DNA of 40,636 nucleotides, from positions 1-40,636 of the forward strand of contig CABQIW010000017.1 in assembly GCA_902464295.1 (NCBI GenBank), read 5' to 3'. Position numbers and translations under genes: made by a program. This document shows positions 15,234-24,093 of this stretch, in pieces; positions within the stretch are counted from its first letter, which is position 1, and every line of letters starts with the position of its first letter. The DNA comes from an uncultured Eggerthella sp. Its GTDB lineage: Bacteria; Actinomycetota; Coriobacteriia; Coriobacteriales; Eggerthellaceae. The notes under the pieces are model-generated. The model was not told the DNA's origin, made no database searches, and saw only the letters and a list, made by a program, of their open reading frames with translations.

Positions 15234-17393
15234 CTAGCTCCAGAAGACGACCATCTCAACGAGGTTCTGATAGGCCCACGGGTAGGCCTCAGAAAGCCAC
15301 CCTGTTTCGGGAACGAAGCACATGAGCATGGAGTAGAAGAGACTGATCGCCACCAGCGCCATGAGCACGTGCTGGCAAACCTTATAGGTGGCAGAATGAT
15401 GGTCGATCGCTTCGTTCGCTATGAAGCACAACAGCACCACCGCAGCCAGGAACAGGAACGTAAAATCGGCATAGTAGCGCTGCAGGATGCCTGCCATCTG
15501 CGCATCGAGCAAGGCGACAACGAACCCAGCAACGATCATGAGCAAGATCACACCCGCAACGGTTCGTGTCTCGTGCTGGCGAATACGGAAGCTCAATAGG
15601 CGCTTCGAGAAGAAGAGCACCCACAGGACCGGCAAGCACATAAAGATACCGCCGAACGTGACCTCTTTCACCGTCTGGCCGATATAGGTGGTATCGAATG
15701 GCGTAGGCAGCAGCCAGGGGAAGGTGGCATCAGTGGAGGGGGTTTGCAGGAAGTAGGCGAAGAGCGCTGGGAAAAAGCGTCCGAACACCGTGCCGCGCTG
15801 CGTCATGTCATTGAGCGTGAGGTTGTAATTCGCGCCGAAATTCGTAGGAGAGCCGAAGCGCGCGTAGTTGTACGCCATAACACCGAGCGCAACGACAACG
15901 TAGGGCAGAATCAGGCAAGCGAACTCGCGCATGCCCTTTCGGGTGGTGATATAGCGCGAAGTGATGAACTTACGCCAAAACAGCGGGAAGGCTAGGAGCG
16001 AGAAGACAAGGAACTGCGGGCGACACGCGACCACGAGCGCCATGCAAAGCGATCCTGCCAAGTACCACTTCCCTGCTCGTTTGCTCGTTCTTCCGCGCAT
16101 CCAGAAGTAAAGGCCCCACACCACCAGCGCGAGCGCCATGATAATAGGCAGCGAATAGAACGTAGGGAACTTCGCGAGATAGAGCATACCCGAACAGAAG
16201 ATGAGCGGGATCTGCAAGAGCAGAAACAAACCGAGGCTCACCCGTTTGAAGTGGAAGCGCGCGAAGCGATGGAGCAGTGCCGTGCAGCCAGCGATGAAGA
16301 GAATGCAGCATATGAGCACCCCGATCGCGGTCGGGAAGTTCGCGCCCGTTATCAAATAGAACGGCAGGTAGAAGATGAGCACGGGCAGCACACCGAAGTA
16401 GACGTAGTAGTGGCCATCGTAATAGGCCACGTCGAAGAGCGGTTCTTCGCCGGTAGCCTTCTGGAATTCGTCGCGCGCGCTCTTATCGTAGGGGTTGTCC
16501 ATCTTGACGAGCCATTCGGGCGGCTCTTCTTCCAAGTAGAGCTCACCCCGCGTCATGGATTTCGCGAGCTCTGCATATTGCTGCGCGTTGTCGCCGCCCA
16601 CCTCGAAGAACGTGACGGGCGATTTACCGTCCCACGATCCTGAGTTGTAGCTTGAGGTTGCCACGCCCACCAAGTTCGAGCCCATGAGGATGAAGCTCGA
16701 AACGAGCGCGATCTCCACGAGCATTGTTGCGATGATGCCCGCCTTCGCCTTGCGCTCGTGTTTGACGATGAAGATGCGATAGATGGCAGACTTCGGGCGG
16801 AAGCAATAGATAAGGAGGAGGACGCCGAGCACCAGCATGAAGCGCAGGTTGTTGAAGAAGAACGGCTCAGGGGCGTTGATCGTGAGCGACTTGAGCACCA
16901 GCGGATAGAGCGTTTCGCTATCGCCGAAATCGATACGCAGATCATCGACGTAGCCTGTTGTCTCAAGATAGATGTATTGGCTTTGCCAGTTGTTCGTTGA
17001 GACATCCACAAGCGGGATACCTGCCGTGAATTCGGTGTCGTAGAAATACGACTCATGCGCCGAATCCGTGAAGTTGATCTGTATCGGGACCACTTGAGCG
17101 GGTTGCGCTTGGTCGAATTCGATGTGGATGTTCTTGACCTCTTTATTGAGATCGTGGATCTCGAAAAGATGGTTCGCAGCCGTTATGCGATACGATTCGC
17201 CCTTTGTCTCAGTGAAGGTGAGCTCATCGTCGAGCGAAATCGTCTCGTATCCGCTCGATCGATAGTGATTAATATTGAAGAGAAACACTTCAAGAAACAG
17301 CGCGATCAGCACGATAACGAGCACATTGCGCGCGAGCTTCAGACCTTTGCTGACCTGCTCGCGATGACGGTTTATGTGATATTCAAAATCCAT
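15234..17393 (-). CDS. Polytopic membrane protein, possible GT-C type glycosyltransferase
   Basis: A 719-residue membrane protein I cannot assign to a named family. One TM helix at about residues 25-42 is followed by an extracytoplasmic beta-rich region (about 50-170, with alternating patterns like a carbohydrate-binding jelly roll), then 10 or more TM helices. A conserved-looking segment around residues 290-340 contains PYDKSARDEFQKATGE and FDVAYYDGHYYVYFGVLP. This layout resembles GT-C membrane glycosyltransferases and related polymer-linked membrane proteins, but the diagnostic acidic motif in the first loop is not clear. It follows the GyrI-like gene by 119 bp on the same strand. Role unknown; cell-envelope glycan work is the best guess. 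Confidence 0.6.
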   Translation of the reverse strand: MDFEYHINRHREQVSKGLKLARNVLVIVLIALFLEVFLFNINHYRSSGYETISLDDELTFTETKGESYRITAANHLFEIHDLNKEVKNIHIEFDQAQPAQVVPIQINFTDSAHESYFYDTEFTAGIPLVDVSTNNWQSQYIYLETTGYVDDLRIDFGDSETLYPLVLKSLTINAPEPFFFNNLRFMLVLGVLLLIYCFRPKSAIYRIFIVKHERKAKAGIIATMLVEIALVSSFILMGSNLVGVATSSYNSGSWDGKSPVTFFEVGGDNAQQYAELAKSMTRGELYLEEEPPEWLVKMDNPYDKSARDEFQKATGEEPLFDVAYYDGHYYVYFGVLPVLIFYLPFYLITGANFPTAIGVLICCILFIAGCTALLHRFARFHFKRVSLGLFLLLQIPLIFCSGMLYLAKFPTFYSLPIIMALALVVWGLYFWMRGRTSKRAGKWYLAGSLCMALVVACRPQFLVFSLLAFPLFWRKFITSRYITTRKGMREFACLILPYVVVALGVMAYNYARFGSPTNFGANYNLTLNDMTQRGTVFGRFFPALFAYFLQTPSTDATFPWLLPTPFDTTYIGQTVKEVTFGGIFMCLPVLWVLFFSKRLLSFRIRQHETRTVAGVILLMIVAGFVVALLDAQMAGILQRYYADFTFLFLAAVVLLCFIANEAIDHHSATYKVCQHVLMALVAISLFYSMLMCFVPETGWLSEAYPWAYQNLVEMVVFWS

Positions 17394-17512
17394 TGAGATT
17401 CATTGTAAAAGAACCCCTGCAGAAACAAAAGCGCACCTTAGCCTTCGAAGGACGCTCGGAGATAAACGCTGGGCAAGAGCTACTATGAACAGGACTGTAG
17501 CGCAATTGCCTT

Positions 17513-18157
17513 CTATTCTGTCGCACACTTGACAATCGGGAGGCGGATGACCGTTTTGCAGCGCTCGGGCGCAACACGCCTGGGATCAGAAAGATAGATC
17601 TCGTGGTGGCGGCGTGCATCGCTCAGGTCGATCCGATAGCCCTGCTCATGTGCGAATTCATGCAAACCTTCGATTGCAGGCGGTTCGTCATCATAAGCAC
17701 CCATGTAGAGTCGTTGCACACAGAACCCTTCATCGATGGTCAAGAACTCAGCCGCTGAAACATCGATCCCTTTCTTATGCGCCACTTCTTCTTTAGCCCA
17801 TGAAAACGTTTCACTCGTGACGAATTCAGGCAGTCGAATGCAGCTGATCCATTCGAATTCATCTTTGCGCGTGGGGTCGAAGAAGCCACCGGCGCCCGAC
17901 AGCGACCAGAAGCCCTCCAAAGGTGGAACAACATAGGGAAAATATCCGGGCAGTTCAGCATCCGATTTGGGAGACATCTTGATAGTGAACGAGATTCCGT
18001 AGAGAAGTTGAAGTGCCTGTTTGTAGGCACCGTCCTCTTCGTTCGGGTCGCCCTTGCCACGCACCGCCACATAGTTAATGGGCGGAACCGTGATGAGTGA
18101 TGGTTTCTTCGAAGGTTGGTAGAGGTCCTTGTATTCTTTCTTGTAGTCGAATGCCAT
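17513..18157 (-). CDS. GyrI-like small-molecule-binding domain protein
   Basis: A 214-residue soluble protein matching the GyrI-like small-molecule-binding family in length and features: MAFDYKKEYKDLYQPSKKP at the start, PPINYVAVRGKGDPN, a central EGFWSL motif, and HEIYLSDPRRVAPERCKTVI near the C-terminus. Stand-alone members bind or hydrolyse small hydrophobic or planar compounds, and some protect gyrase. No HTH is attached. GGGAGCAGT precedes the ATG. It lies 25 bp after the permease gene, so the two may act together in handling an exported or imported compound (inference). Confidence 0.82.
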   Translation of the reverse strand: MAFDYKKEYKDLYQPSKKPSLITVPPINYVAVRGKGDPNEEDGAYKQALQLLYGISFTIKMSPKSDAELPGYFPYVVPPLEGFWSLSGAGGFFDPTRKDEFEWISCIRLPEFVTSETFSWAKEEVAHKKGIDVSAAEFLTIDEGFCVQRLYMGAYDDEPPAIEGLHEFAHEQGYRIDLSDARRHHEIYLSDPRRVAPERCKTVIRLPIVKCATE

Positions 18158-18182
18158 ACTGCTCCCTGCTCCCTCGCTTTTC

Positions 18183-19676
18183 TTACAACAATACCATGCA
18201 ATGTCCCAGCCACAATAGCGCGACTAAGACCACCGTGCTCACCAGCACATACGCTACATTCCAGTTCAAGGCCAACTTGAAGGGAGAACGTTCGACCAAC
18301 TGCGAGACTGCGATGGTGTTCGCCGAAGTGGGGCACACTGCATTGCCGAGCGCCCAACCCATGGCAAGGAGCAGCGCCAGATACACCGGGCTAACTCCTA
18401 GCTGCGCGGCGCTTAAGGAACCACCGATCACCGTGGTGTAGACAAGCGGGTGCACGCCGAAGGCTGAACAAGCTAAAGCGAGCGCCATGACCAGGATGGT
18501 CACCGCAAGCACTCCTTCGTTCGTGACCTGCAGCAGAGCCGTCACCGCCATCTCCCCCACACCCGAATAGCTGATTCCCGAAGCCAAGACGCCAGCCGCC
18601 GTGAAGAGGATCATCTGCCCCTTAACATTGGGAAGCTTGACCGCAACGTATTCCTCTTTCACCTTTTGCTTGAACAGCACCGTGCGTTTGATAGCCGCCA
18701 TCCAGACGATCGGAACAAGGATCGACATCAAGGCGACCGCTACGATGATCGAGATACCGAGGCACTGCCCGACCAGCATGACTGCAACGATGTAGAGCAC
18801 AGAGAAGAGGATCAACTCGGCGATCTTCTTGTGATCGAGCGTACCAGACTGTGATGATTTGGTGCCCTCCCCCTGCCTTGATGAAAGAGACGGGTTGATA
18901 TCAGGATCGGTATCGATAGGAGCGCCGTTACCCTCATTTGAAGAATCCTGCGCGCGGAAACGCTCGACGTTGAAACGCTCGCGGAGGGTTGTCATGACCC
19001 AGCCGATGAAGCCAGCCACGATCGCGAAGAGCAGACCGAATGGCAACACCGAGAGCCAGTCGGCTCCGGTAAGTTGCAGCGAGAGCGCGATGGTGGCAGT
19101 GGTGGGTGCCCAGAAAAGGCACGTGATGAACCCGCGGCTGAGCGCGGTCGCAAGCACGCGAGCATTGCCAGCGAAGCGACTCGAACGAGCAACTTCGCAG
19201 GTCAGCGGAACGGAAGCGATGCTTACGAGCACACCGAGAAACGCAGTCATCACGCTCACAAGGCCATAGAAGCGGCTCTCACTGTTCCCAAAGCGCTCGA
19301 ATAAAGCCTCAAGCGATTCGTTGTAGCCGCCGTAGCGCACCGGCAAGCTGATGAGCGGAACCATGATGAACATCGCCAGCAGGTAGCCGTTCTCCAAGAG
19401 CGCTTTTTCCCAAACATCGAGCGGAGCTTGCGCGTAAATGAGTAAAAATGCACCAATAAAGAACAGGACAGCGGCAATCAGGCGCGTCGAACCCTTCGTA
19501 GCGATGAAGCTTAAGATCACTGCGAGAACAAGCATGATCGTGTTGATCAGCGCAAGAAGAGCTTGCGCAAGAAAGACATTGGCGATATAGCCGATGCCGA
19601 AGCAGAACGTCAGCACGCTGCGCAACGCCTGCAGACGATCCTCGGTTTGGTTATGTTGAGAGAGAAAATGCTTCAT
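18183..19676 (-). CDS. Ion-transporter-superfamily permease, substrate unknown
   Basis: A 497-residue membrane protein with about 12 hydrophobic segments in two related halves, each holding a re-entrant-hairpin-like motif: FWAPTTATIAL near residue 172 and CPTSANTIAVSQL near residue 450. These fit the ion transporter (IT) superfamily, which includes carboxylate and Na+-coupled permeases. A long hydrophilic loop at about residues 235-290 rich in Ser, Asp and Gln separates the halves. The ATG has only a weak GAGGG 11 bases upstream, but a large hairpin lies just before it. The substrate cannot be told from sequence. Confidence 0.68.
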   Translation of the reverse strand: MKHFLSQHNQTEDRLQALRSVLTFCFGIGYIANVFLAQALLALINTIMLVLAVILSFIATKGSTRLIAAVLFFIGAFLLIYAQAPLDVWEKALLENGYLLAMFIMVPLISLPVRYGGYNESLEALFERFGNSESRFYGLVSVMTAFLGVLVSIASVPLTCEVARSSRFAGNARVLATALSRGFITCLFWAPTTATIALSLQLTGADWLSVLPFGLLFAIVAGFIGWVMTTLRERFNVERFRAQDSSNEGNGAPIDTDPDINPSLSSRQGEGTKSSQSGTLDHKKIAELILFSVLYIVAVMLVGQCLGISIIVAVALMSILVPIVWMAAIKRTVLFKQKVKEEYVAVKLPNVKGQMILFTAAGVLASGISYSGVGEMAVTALLQVTNEGVLAVTILVMALALACSAFGVHPLVYTTVIGGSLSAAQLGVSPVYLALLLAMGWALGNAVCPTSANTIAVSQLVERSPFKLALNWNVAYVLVSTVVLVALLWLGHCMVLL

Positions 19677-19684
19677 AACAATAC

Positions 19685-19754
19685 AAGCCCTCGAAGCAGA
19701 TGAGAGGCCATTCCGATCTCATGAGCGCGGAATGGATCACTGCTTCGAAGGCTT
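19685..19754 (-). promoter_or_regulatory. Large hairpin in the leader of the permease gene
   Basis: Arms AAGCCCTCGAAGCAG (19685-19699) and CTGCTTCGAAGGCTT (19740-19754) pair at 14 of 15 positions, with an inner perfect pair CATTCCG (19709-19715) / CGGAATG (19728-19734). The single irregular position is a U-G wobble in the minus-strand RNA but a C-A mismatch in the plus-strand RNA, so it probably works as leader RNA of the permease gene or 3' end of adk. Confidence 0.5.
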
Positions 19755-19794
19755 TTTACTTTTAGGGGCGTGACCCTTATATCTTTACCGTAGC

Positions 19795-20421
19795 TTACAG
19801 ATCGAGCGCCTTCTGAACATCAGCAAAGACAACTTCAGGATCTTGATCGCCGTTGATCTCGATGAGCAAGCCGCAACCGCGATAATAGTCGATGAGCGGA
19901 GCCGTGGAGCTTTCATAAACATCGAGACGATTGCGTACGGTAGCTTCATTGTCATCGTCGCGCTGATACATTTCGCCGCCGCACTTCGGACAGACCTTAT
20001 CAGCTTCCGTACCAATGTAGCCACAGTCGCGACAAACGCGACGCGAGGTCAAACGGCCGATGATGACTTCTTTATCGACATCAACGAGCAACGCCGCGTC
20101 GAGCGGGCGCTCGAGCTCAGCAAGCTCGGTCGAAAGCGCGACTGCCTGAGCAGAGGTGCGCGGGAAGCCATCGAGGATGAAACCAGCCTTGGTGTCATCG
20201 TCCTTCAAGCGCTCCTTCACGAGACCGATCACGAGCTCATCGGGAACGAGATCGCCTGCGTCCATGTATTTCTTAGCTTCGATTCCGAGCGGTGTTTGGT
20301 TCTTCACCGCTGCGCGGAGGATGTCGCCAGTGGAAATGTGAGCAAAACCATACTTTTCCACGAGCTTGGCGGCCTGCGTACCTTTACCAGCACCAGGAGC
20401 GCCTAACAAAACGATATTCAT
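19795..20421 (-). CDS. adk: Adenylate kinase, zinc-binding LID type
   Basis: This 208-residue enzyme catalyses ATP + AMP to 2 ADP in the cytoplasm. The P-loop is GAPGAGKGT at residues 7-15; the AMP-binding segment ISTGDILRAA and the DGFPRT motif near residue 84 follow. The LID carries four cysteines, CRDC and CPKC (about residues 128-150), that bind structural zinc, common in Gram-positive enzymes. It is the distal gene of the spc operon, after secY; the gap of 124 bp between them is structured. No map or infA follows, unlike the usual order. Confidence 0.95.
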   Translation of the reverse strand: MNIVLLGAPGAGKGTQAAKLVEKYGFAHISTGDILRAAVKNQTPLGIEAKKYMDAGDLVPDELVIGLVKERLKDDDTKAGFILDGFPRTSAQAVALSTELAELERPLDAALLVDVDKEVIIGRLTSRRVCRDCGYIGTEADKVCPKCGGEMYQRDDDNEATVRNRLDVYESSTAPLIDYYRGCGLLIEINGDQDPEVVFADVQKALDL

Positions 20422-20468
20422 TATCTAATCCTTTCAATCGTTTTATCCCCAAACCCTTTATAAAAGCA

Positions 20469-20505
20469 CCCTTCTCCAGTGCTTCATAAAATGACTGAAG
20501 AAGGG
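20469..20505 (-). other. Hairpin in the secY-adk spacer
   Basis: On the minus strand CCCTTCTTCAGT pairs with ACTGGAGAAGGG across a 13-nt loop; the only irregular pair is U-G, which would be C-A in the opposite strand. TGCTTTTAT follows, so it may be a partial terminator or processing site lowering adk readthrough. A second small hairpin covers about 20516-20540 next to the secY stop codon. Confidence 0.5.
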
Positions 20506-20545
20506 TTTATTCCTGTGATGAACTCTCTTAGGAGATCACGCCAGT

Positions 20546-21826
20546 TTATTTGAAGAAGCCATCGTAGTTGTACATCTTCAGCTGCGATTCGATCTTACTC
20601 ATAGTATCGAGCGCAACGCCGATCATAATGAGGATCGAAGTACCGCCAAACGCCTGAATGAGCGTGTTGTTGGTGAAGTAGAAGAAGATCGAAGGCACGA
20701 CTGCGATGATCGCGATGAAGATCGCGCCTGGCAGGGTAACGCGACGCAGGACATTCTTGATGTACTGCACCGTATTAGCGCCTGGACGAATGCCGGGGAT
20801 GAATCCGCCTTGCTTCTGGAGATTCTCTGCCGTGTCATTCGGATTGAACACGATAGACGTGTAGAAGTATGCGAAGAACACGATAAGAAGCGCGGTCATG
20901 ATCCAGTTGACCGGACCTGCCGAAATGGCATTAGCGACCACGTTGAGCCAGTCGATGTTGAACAGTGCTGCGATCTGCGCCGGGAAATAGATCAAACAAC
21001 TTGCGAAGATGATCGGGATAACGCCAGCAGCATTGATCTTCAACGGAAGGTATGAGCTCTGACCGCCCATCATCCTGCGTCCTTGAACACGCTTAGCATA
21101 ACTGACCGGGATACGGCGCTGTGCACGCTCGACGAAAATGATCGCCGGGATGCTGATGAGCACGATGAGCAGGATGAACACAGTGGTCGCGATACCCATG
21201 CCCAGATCGGACTGAAGGTTGATCGACGAGAAGATCGCAGAAGGAACCGAAACAACGATCGAAGTGAAGATGATGAGCGACATGCCATTACCAACACCAC
21301 GCTGCGTGATGAGCTCACCCATCCACATGATGATCGCCGTGCCGACAACCAAGGTGAAGACGACCAAGAAATCGCTCAAGAAACCAGGCACCTCAGGGCT
21401 GAATACGATGCCGTACGATGCCGACTTGAACAACAGCAGGTAGCCGACCGCATTGATAAGACCAAGACCAAGCGTGAGGTAACGCGTGACCTGGGTGATA
21501 CGACGCCTTCCCGTTTCGCCTTCACGCGCCCAGCGCCCAACTGCGGGGATGACACCCTGCATCAGCTGCATGATGATCGATGCGGTGATGTAGGGCATGA
21601 TGCCGAGTGCGAACACGGAGAAGTTCGACAATGCACCGCCCGTGAAGAGGTCGAGCATCGCCATACCGACTCCCTGCTCAGAAAAGGCATCAGCGAACGC
21701 ATGGAAGGGAATGCCAGGAACAGGAATGTAGGCGCCAAGTCGATAGAGCGCAAGAATACCGAGCGTGAAGAGGATCTTATTCCTCAGCTCGGGAACCTTG
21801 AACGCTTGTACCAGCGAATTTAGCAA
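20546..21826 (-). CDS. secY: Preprotein translocase subunit SecY
   Basis: This 426-residue protein is the channel subunit of the Sec translocon in the cytoplasmic membrane. Ten TM helices can be seen, with the plug/TM2a region LDLFTGGALSNFSVFALGIMP near residues 60-80 and the ribosome/SecA-binding loops RRITQVTRYLT and QGRRMMGGQSSYLPLKINAAG. The only possible start is a TTG at 21826 (an in-frame stop lies just upstream); it overlaps the end of rplO by 7 bp and is preceded by GAGG. Translational coupling to rplO is likely. Confidence 0.96.
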   Translation of the reverse strand: MLNSLVQAFKVPELRNKILFTLGILALYRLGAYIPVPGIPFHAFADAFSEQGVGMAMLDLFTGGALSNFSVFALGIMPYITASIIMQLMQGVIPAVGRWAREGETGRRRITQVTRYLTLGLGLINAVGYLLLFKSASYGIVFSPEVPGFLSDFLVVFTLVVGTAIIMWMGELITQRGVGNGMSLIIFTSIVVSVPSAIFSSINLQSDLGMGIATTVFILLIVLISIPAIIFVERAQRRIPVSYAKRVQGRRMMGGQSSYLPLKINAAGVIPIIFASCLIYFPAQIAALFNIDWLNVVANAISAGPVNWIMTALLIVFFAYFYTSIVFNPNDTAENLQKQGGFIPGIRPGANTVQYIKNVLRRVTLPGAIFIAIIAVVPSIFFYFTNNTLIQAFGGTSILIMIGVALDTMSKIESQLKMYNYDGFFK

Positions 21827-22269
21827 GGTGCCTCAACCTTTCCTCCGACTGCTTCGATCTTTGCTCTTGCAGAAGCAGAAACCTTATCGACACGAACGGT
21901 AAGCGCCTTCGTGATCTCACCATCACCCAGGACCTTGATAGGATCGGTGGTGTTCTTGATGATACCTGCCGCATAGAGCGTGTCAGCATCGACAAGATCG
22001 CCTGCGTTGAACTTCGCATCAAGACGGGAAACATTTACCGGAACATACTCCACACGATTGAAGTTACGGAAACCGGGAAGTTTCGGAAGACGACGTGCAA
22101 GAGGAGTCTGTCCGCCTTCGAAGCCGGCTCCTTTGCCGCCACCAGCACGAGACTTCTGACCATTCATGCCGCGACCAGCGGTCTTACCATTGCCGGACGC
22201 AGGACCACGACCGACGCGCTTACGATTGCGCTTCGAGCCTTCAGCTGGCTTCAGATCTTTGAGTTCCAT
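21820..22269 (-). CDS. rplO: 50S ribosomal protein L15
   Basis: 149 residues. The Gly/Arg/Lys-rich N-terminal extension (KPAEGSKRNRKRVGRG, RGMNGQKSRAGGG) that penetrates 23S rRNA is followed by a globular domain. The start at 22269 follows AAGGAG; longer readings have no site. It comes after an unusual 120-bp hairpin-rich gap from rpmD and overlaps secY by 7 bp. Confidence 0.96.
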   Translation of the reverse strand: MELKDLKPAEGSKRNRKRVGRGPASGNGKTAGRGMNGQKSRAGGGKGAGFEGGQTPLARRLPKLPGFRNFNRVEYVPVNVSRLDAKFNAGDLVDADTLYAAGIIKNTTDPIKVLGDGEITKALTVRVDKVSASARAKIEAVGGKVEAPC

Positions 22270-22389
22270 GTGTTTGTTTCTCCTTTTTTGTTTCGCTATC
22301 TCTGTTCTCACAGAGGCCGACAGCTCGCTAGTCGGCAGACTTAAAAATGCTGAAAGGTCGGAGTGCTTTTGCACACCGACCATCAGTTG
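22270..22389 (-). other. Structured spacer between rpmD and rplO
   Basis: Three hairpins lie in a row in 120 bp: GGTCGGAGTGC-TTTT-GCACACCGACC (22356-22381), GCCGAC/GTCGGC (22316-22336), and CTCTGT-TCTC-ACAGAG (22300-22315), which in the mRNA has a GAGA tetraloop. Within the spc operon such gaps are usually under 30 bp. Candidate cis-regulatory or processing element. Confidence 0.55.
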
Positions 22390-22590
22390 TTATTTCGCTT
22401 TGATCTCTTCGACTTCGACGAGATGCTTGACCTTGAAGATCATGCCGCGCACGCACGGATTGTCGACTTGATCAACGCTGCGACCGATCTTACCGAGACC
22501 GAGCGCCTTGAGCGTTCTCCCCTGATCGTATTTCTTGCCGATCGCAGATTTGACCTGCGTGATGCGGAGAGTCTTTTTAGCGTTAGCCAT
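22390..22590 (-). CDS. rpmD: 50S ribosomal protein L30
   Basis: 66 residues, with the L30 core KTLRITQVKSAIGKKYDQ and LGKIGRSVDQVDNPCVRGMI. It starts at MANAKKT after AAGGAG; its ATG overlaps the rpsE stop codon (TAATG). The gene is present as in most bacteria and not lost as in some reduced lineages. Confidence 0.95.
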   Translation of the reverse strand: MANAKKTLRITQVKSAIGKKYDQGRTLKALGLGKIGRSVDQVDNPCVRGMIFKVKHLVEVEEIKAK

Positions 22591-23117
22591 TAGTTCTTCT
22601 CCTTCCAACCATAGAGATCTGCAACGGACATGCCACGACGCTTAGCAACCTCTTCAGGATCTTGCATTTCCTGAAGACCAGCAGCAACCGCCTTGACGAT
22701 GTTCATAGCATTGTCGGTACCAAGAGACTTGGTAAGGACATCGGTGACGCCTGCAAGCTCGAGGACTGCACGAACCGGGCCACCGGCGATAACGCCAGTA
22801 CCAGGAGCAGCCGGCTTCAGGAGCACCTTACCAGCGCCATAGATGCCGAGGATCTCGTGCGGAAGCGTCTTTTCCGGCGTAAGCGGAACAGTGAACATAT
22901 TCTTCTTCGCATCGTCGATGCCTTTGCGAATCGCGATAGGCACTTCTTGGGACTTGCCCATGCCAACACCAACGCGACCGTTGCCATCGCCGACGACGAC
23001 CAATGCAGTGAGAGCGAAGCGACGACCGCCCTTGACTACCTTGGATACACGATTGATATAGACAACACGTTCTTCGAGCTCAGGAACGTCTGCCTTGTTT
23101 TCTTGTTTACGAGCCAT
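22590..23117 (-). CDS. rpsE: 30S ribosomal protein S5
   Basis: 175 residues. The double-stranded RNA-binding-like N-terminal domain contains RVSKVVKGGRRFAL, the loop where spectinomycin resistance changes occur, in wild-type form; the second domain includes GIYGAGKVLLKPAAPGTGVIAGG. It is coupled to rpmD and follows rplR by 16 bp. Confidence 0.97.
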   Translation of the reverse strand: MARKQENKADVPELEERVVYINRVSKVVKGGRRFALTALVVVGDGNGRVGVGMGKSQEVPIAIRKGIDDAKKNMFTVPLTPEKTLPHEILGIYGAGKVLLKPAAPGTGVIAGGPVRAVLELAGVTDVLTKSLGTDNAMNIVKAVAAGLQEMQDPEEVAKRRGMSVADLYGWKEKN

Positions 23118-23133
23118 TTACCTCTACCCTCTC

Positions 23134-23502
23134 TTAGAACTTCAGGCCTGCTTCACGGGCACCGTCGGCAACAGCCTGGATGCGACCATGATAGAGGTTG
23201 CCACCGCGATCGAAGACCACTTCGGTGACGCCTTTCTTCTGTGCTTTCTTACCGATCAGCTTACCGAGCTCTGCAGCACCTTCGACCGTTGCGCCAGCCT
23301 TTCCCGTCTTCTTGAAATCGGGACCGAGCGTTGAAAGAGCGCAGATGGTCTTGCCGGTAACATCGTCGATAACCTGAGCGTACATATTCGCGTTAGAGCG
23401 GGTGATGCAAAGACGAGGACGCTCTGCCGTGCCGGAGATCTTGCCGCGGACACGGGTGTGGCGGCGACGCAAGCCGGCTTGTTTCTTTTGAAGCTTTTTC
23501 AT
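23134..23502 (-). CDS. rplR: 50S ribosomal protein L18
   Basis: 122 residues. It binds 5S rRNA on the central protuberance. Typical features are the basic N-terminus KKLQKKQAGLRRRHTRVR, RPRLCITRSNANMYAQVIDD and the C-terminal DRGGNLYHGRIQAVADGAREAGL. Placed between rplF and rpsE as in the standard spc operon. Confidence 0.96.
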   Translation of the reverse strand: MKKLQKKQAGLRRRHTRVRGKISGTAERPRLCITRSNANMYAQVIDDVTGKTICALSTLGPDFKKTGKAGATVEGAAELGKLIGKKAQKKGVTEVVFDRGGNLYHGRIQAVADGAREAGLKF

Positions 23503-23535
23503 GCTTAAATTCCTTCTTTCCTAGCTTGTGCGTCT

Positions 23536-24078
23536 TTACTCAGACTTAGCAGCTTTACCAAGCTTGCGACGTACATATTCGCCTTCATAGCGAATACCCT
23601 TGCCCTTGTAAGGTTCGGGCTTGCGCCATTTGCGAATGTCTGCAGCAACCTGGCCAACCTGCTCTTTGCTGATGCCATTAACGATGATCTCAGTCTGGCT
23701 GGGAACTTCGAAGGTGATATTCTCCGGAGCCACGACAACGACCGGATGCGAGAAACCAAGCTGGATCTCGAGATCCTTGCCTTTGAGCGCTGCACGATAG
23801 CCAACGCCTACCAGCTCGAGCTTCTTGGAATAACCCTTAGAAACGCCCTGAACCATATTGTTGATGAGCGTACGCGTAAGACCATGGAAGCTCTTTGCTT
23901 CGCGGCTATCGTCCGGACGCTCGACGATTACTTCATTACCTTCGACCTTGATATCCATCATGTCGTTGAAGGTACGGGTGAGTTCGCCCTTGGGGCCTTT
24001 GACCGTAACGGTCTGGCCATCGACCTTAACTTCTACTCCGGCAGGAATAGTGACGGGCATTTTACCGATACGTGACAC
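23536..24078 (-). CDS. rplF: 50S ribosomal protein L6
   Basis: 180 residues in two similar domains. The start SRIGKMPVTIPAGVEV and the C-terminal signature RKPEPYKGKGIRYEGE are characteristic. Adjacent to rpsH (15 bp) and rplR (33 bp) in standard order. Confidence 0.97.
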   Translation of the reverse strand: MSRIGKMPVTIPAGVEVKVDGQTVTVKGPKGELTRTFNDMMDIKVEGNEVIVERPDDSREAKSFHGLTRTLINNMVQGVSKGYSKKLELVGVGYRAALKGKDLEIQLGFSHPVVVVAPENITFEVPSQTEIIVNGISKEQVGQVAADIRKWRKPEPYKGKGIRYEGEYVRRKLGKAAKSE

Positions 24079-24093
24079 AGTATTTCTCCCTTC

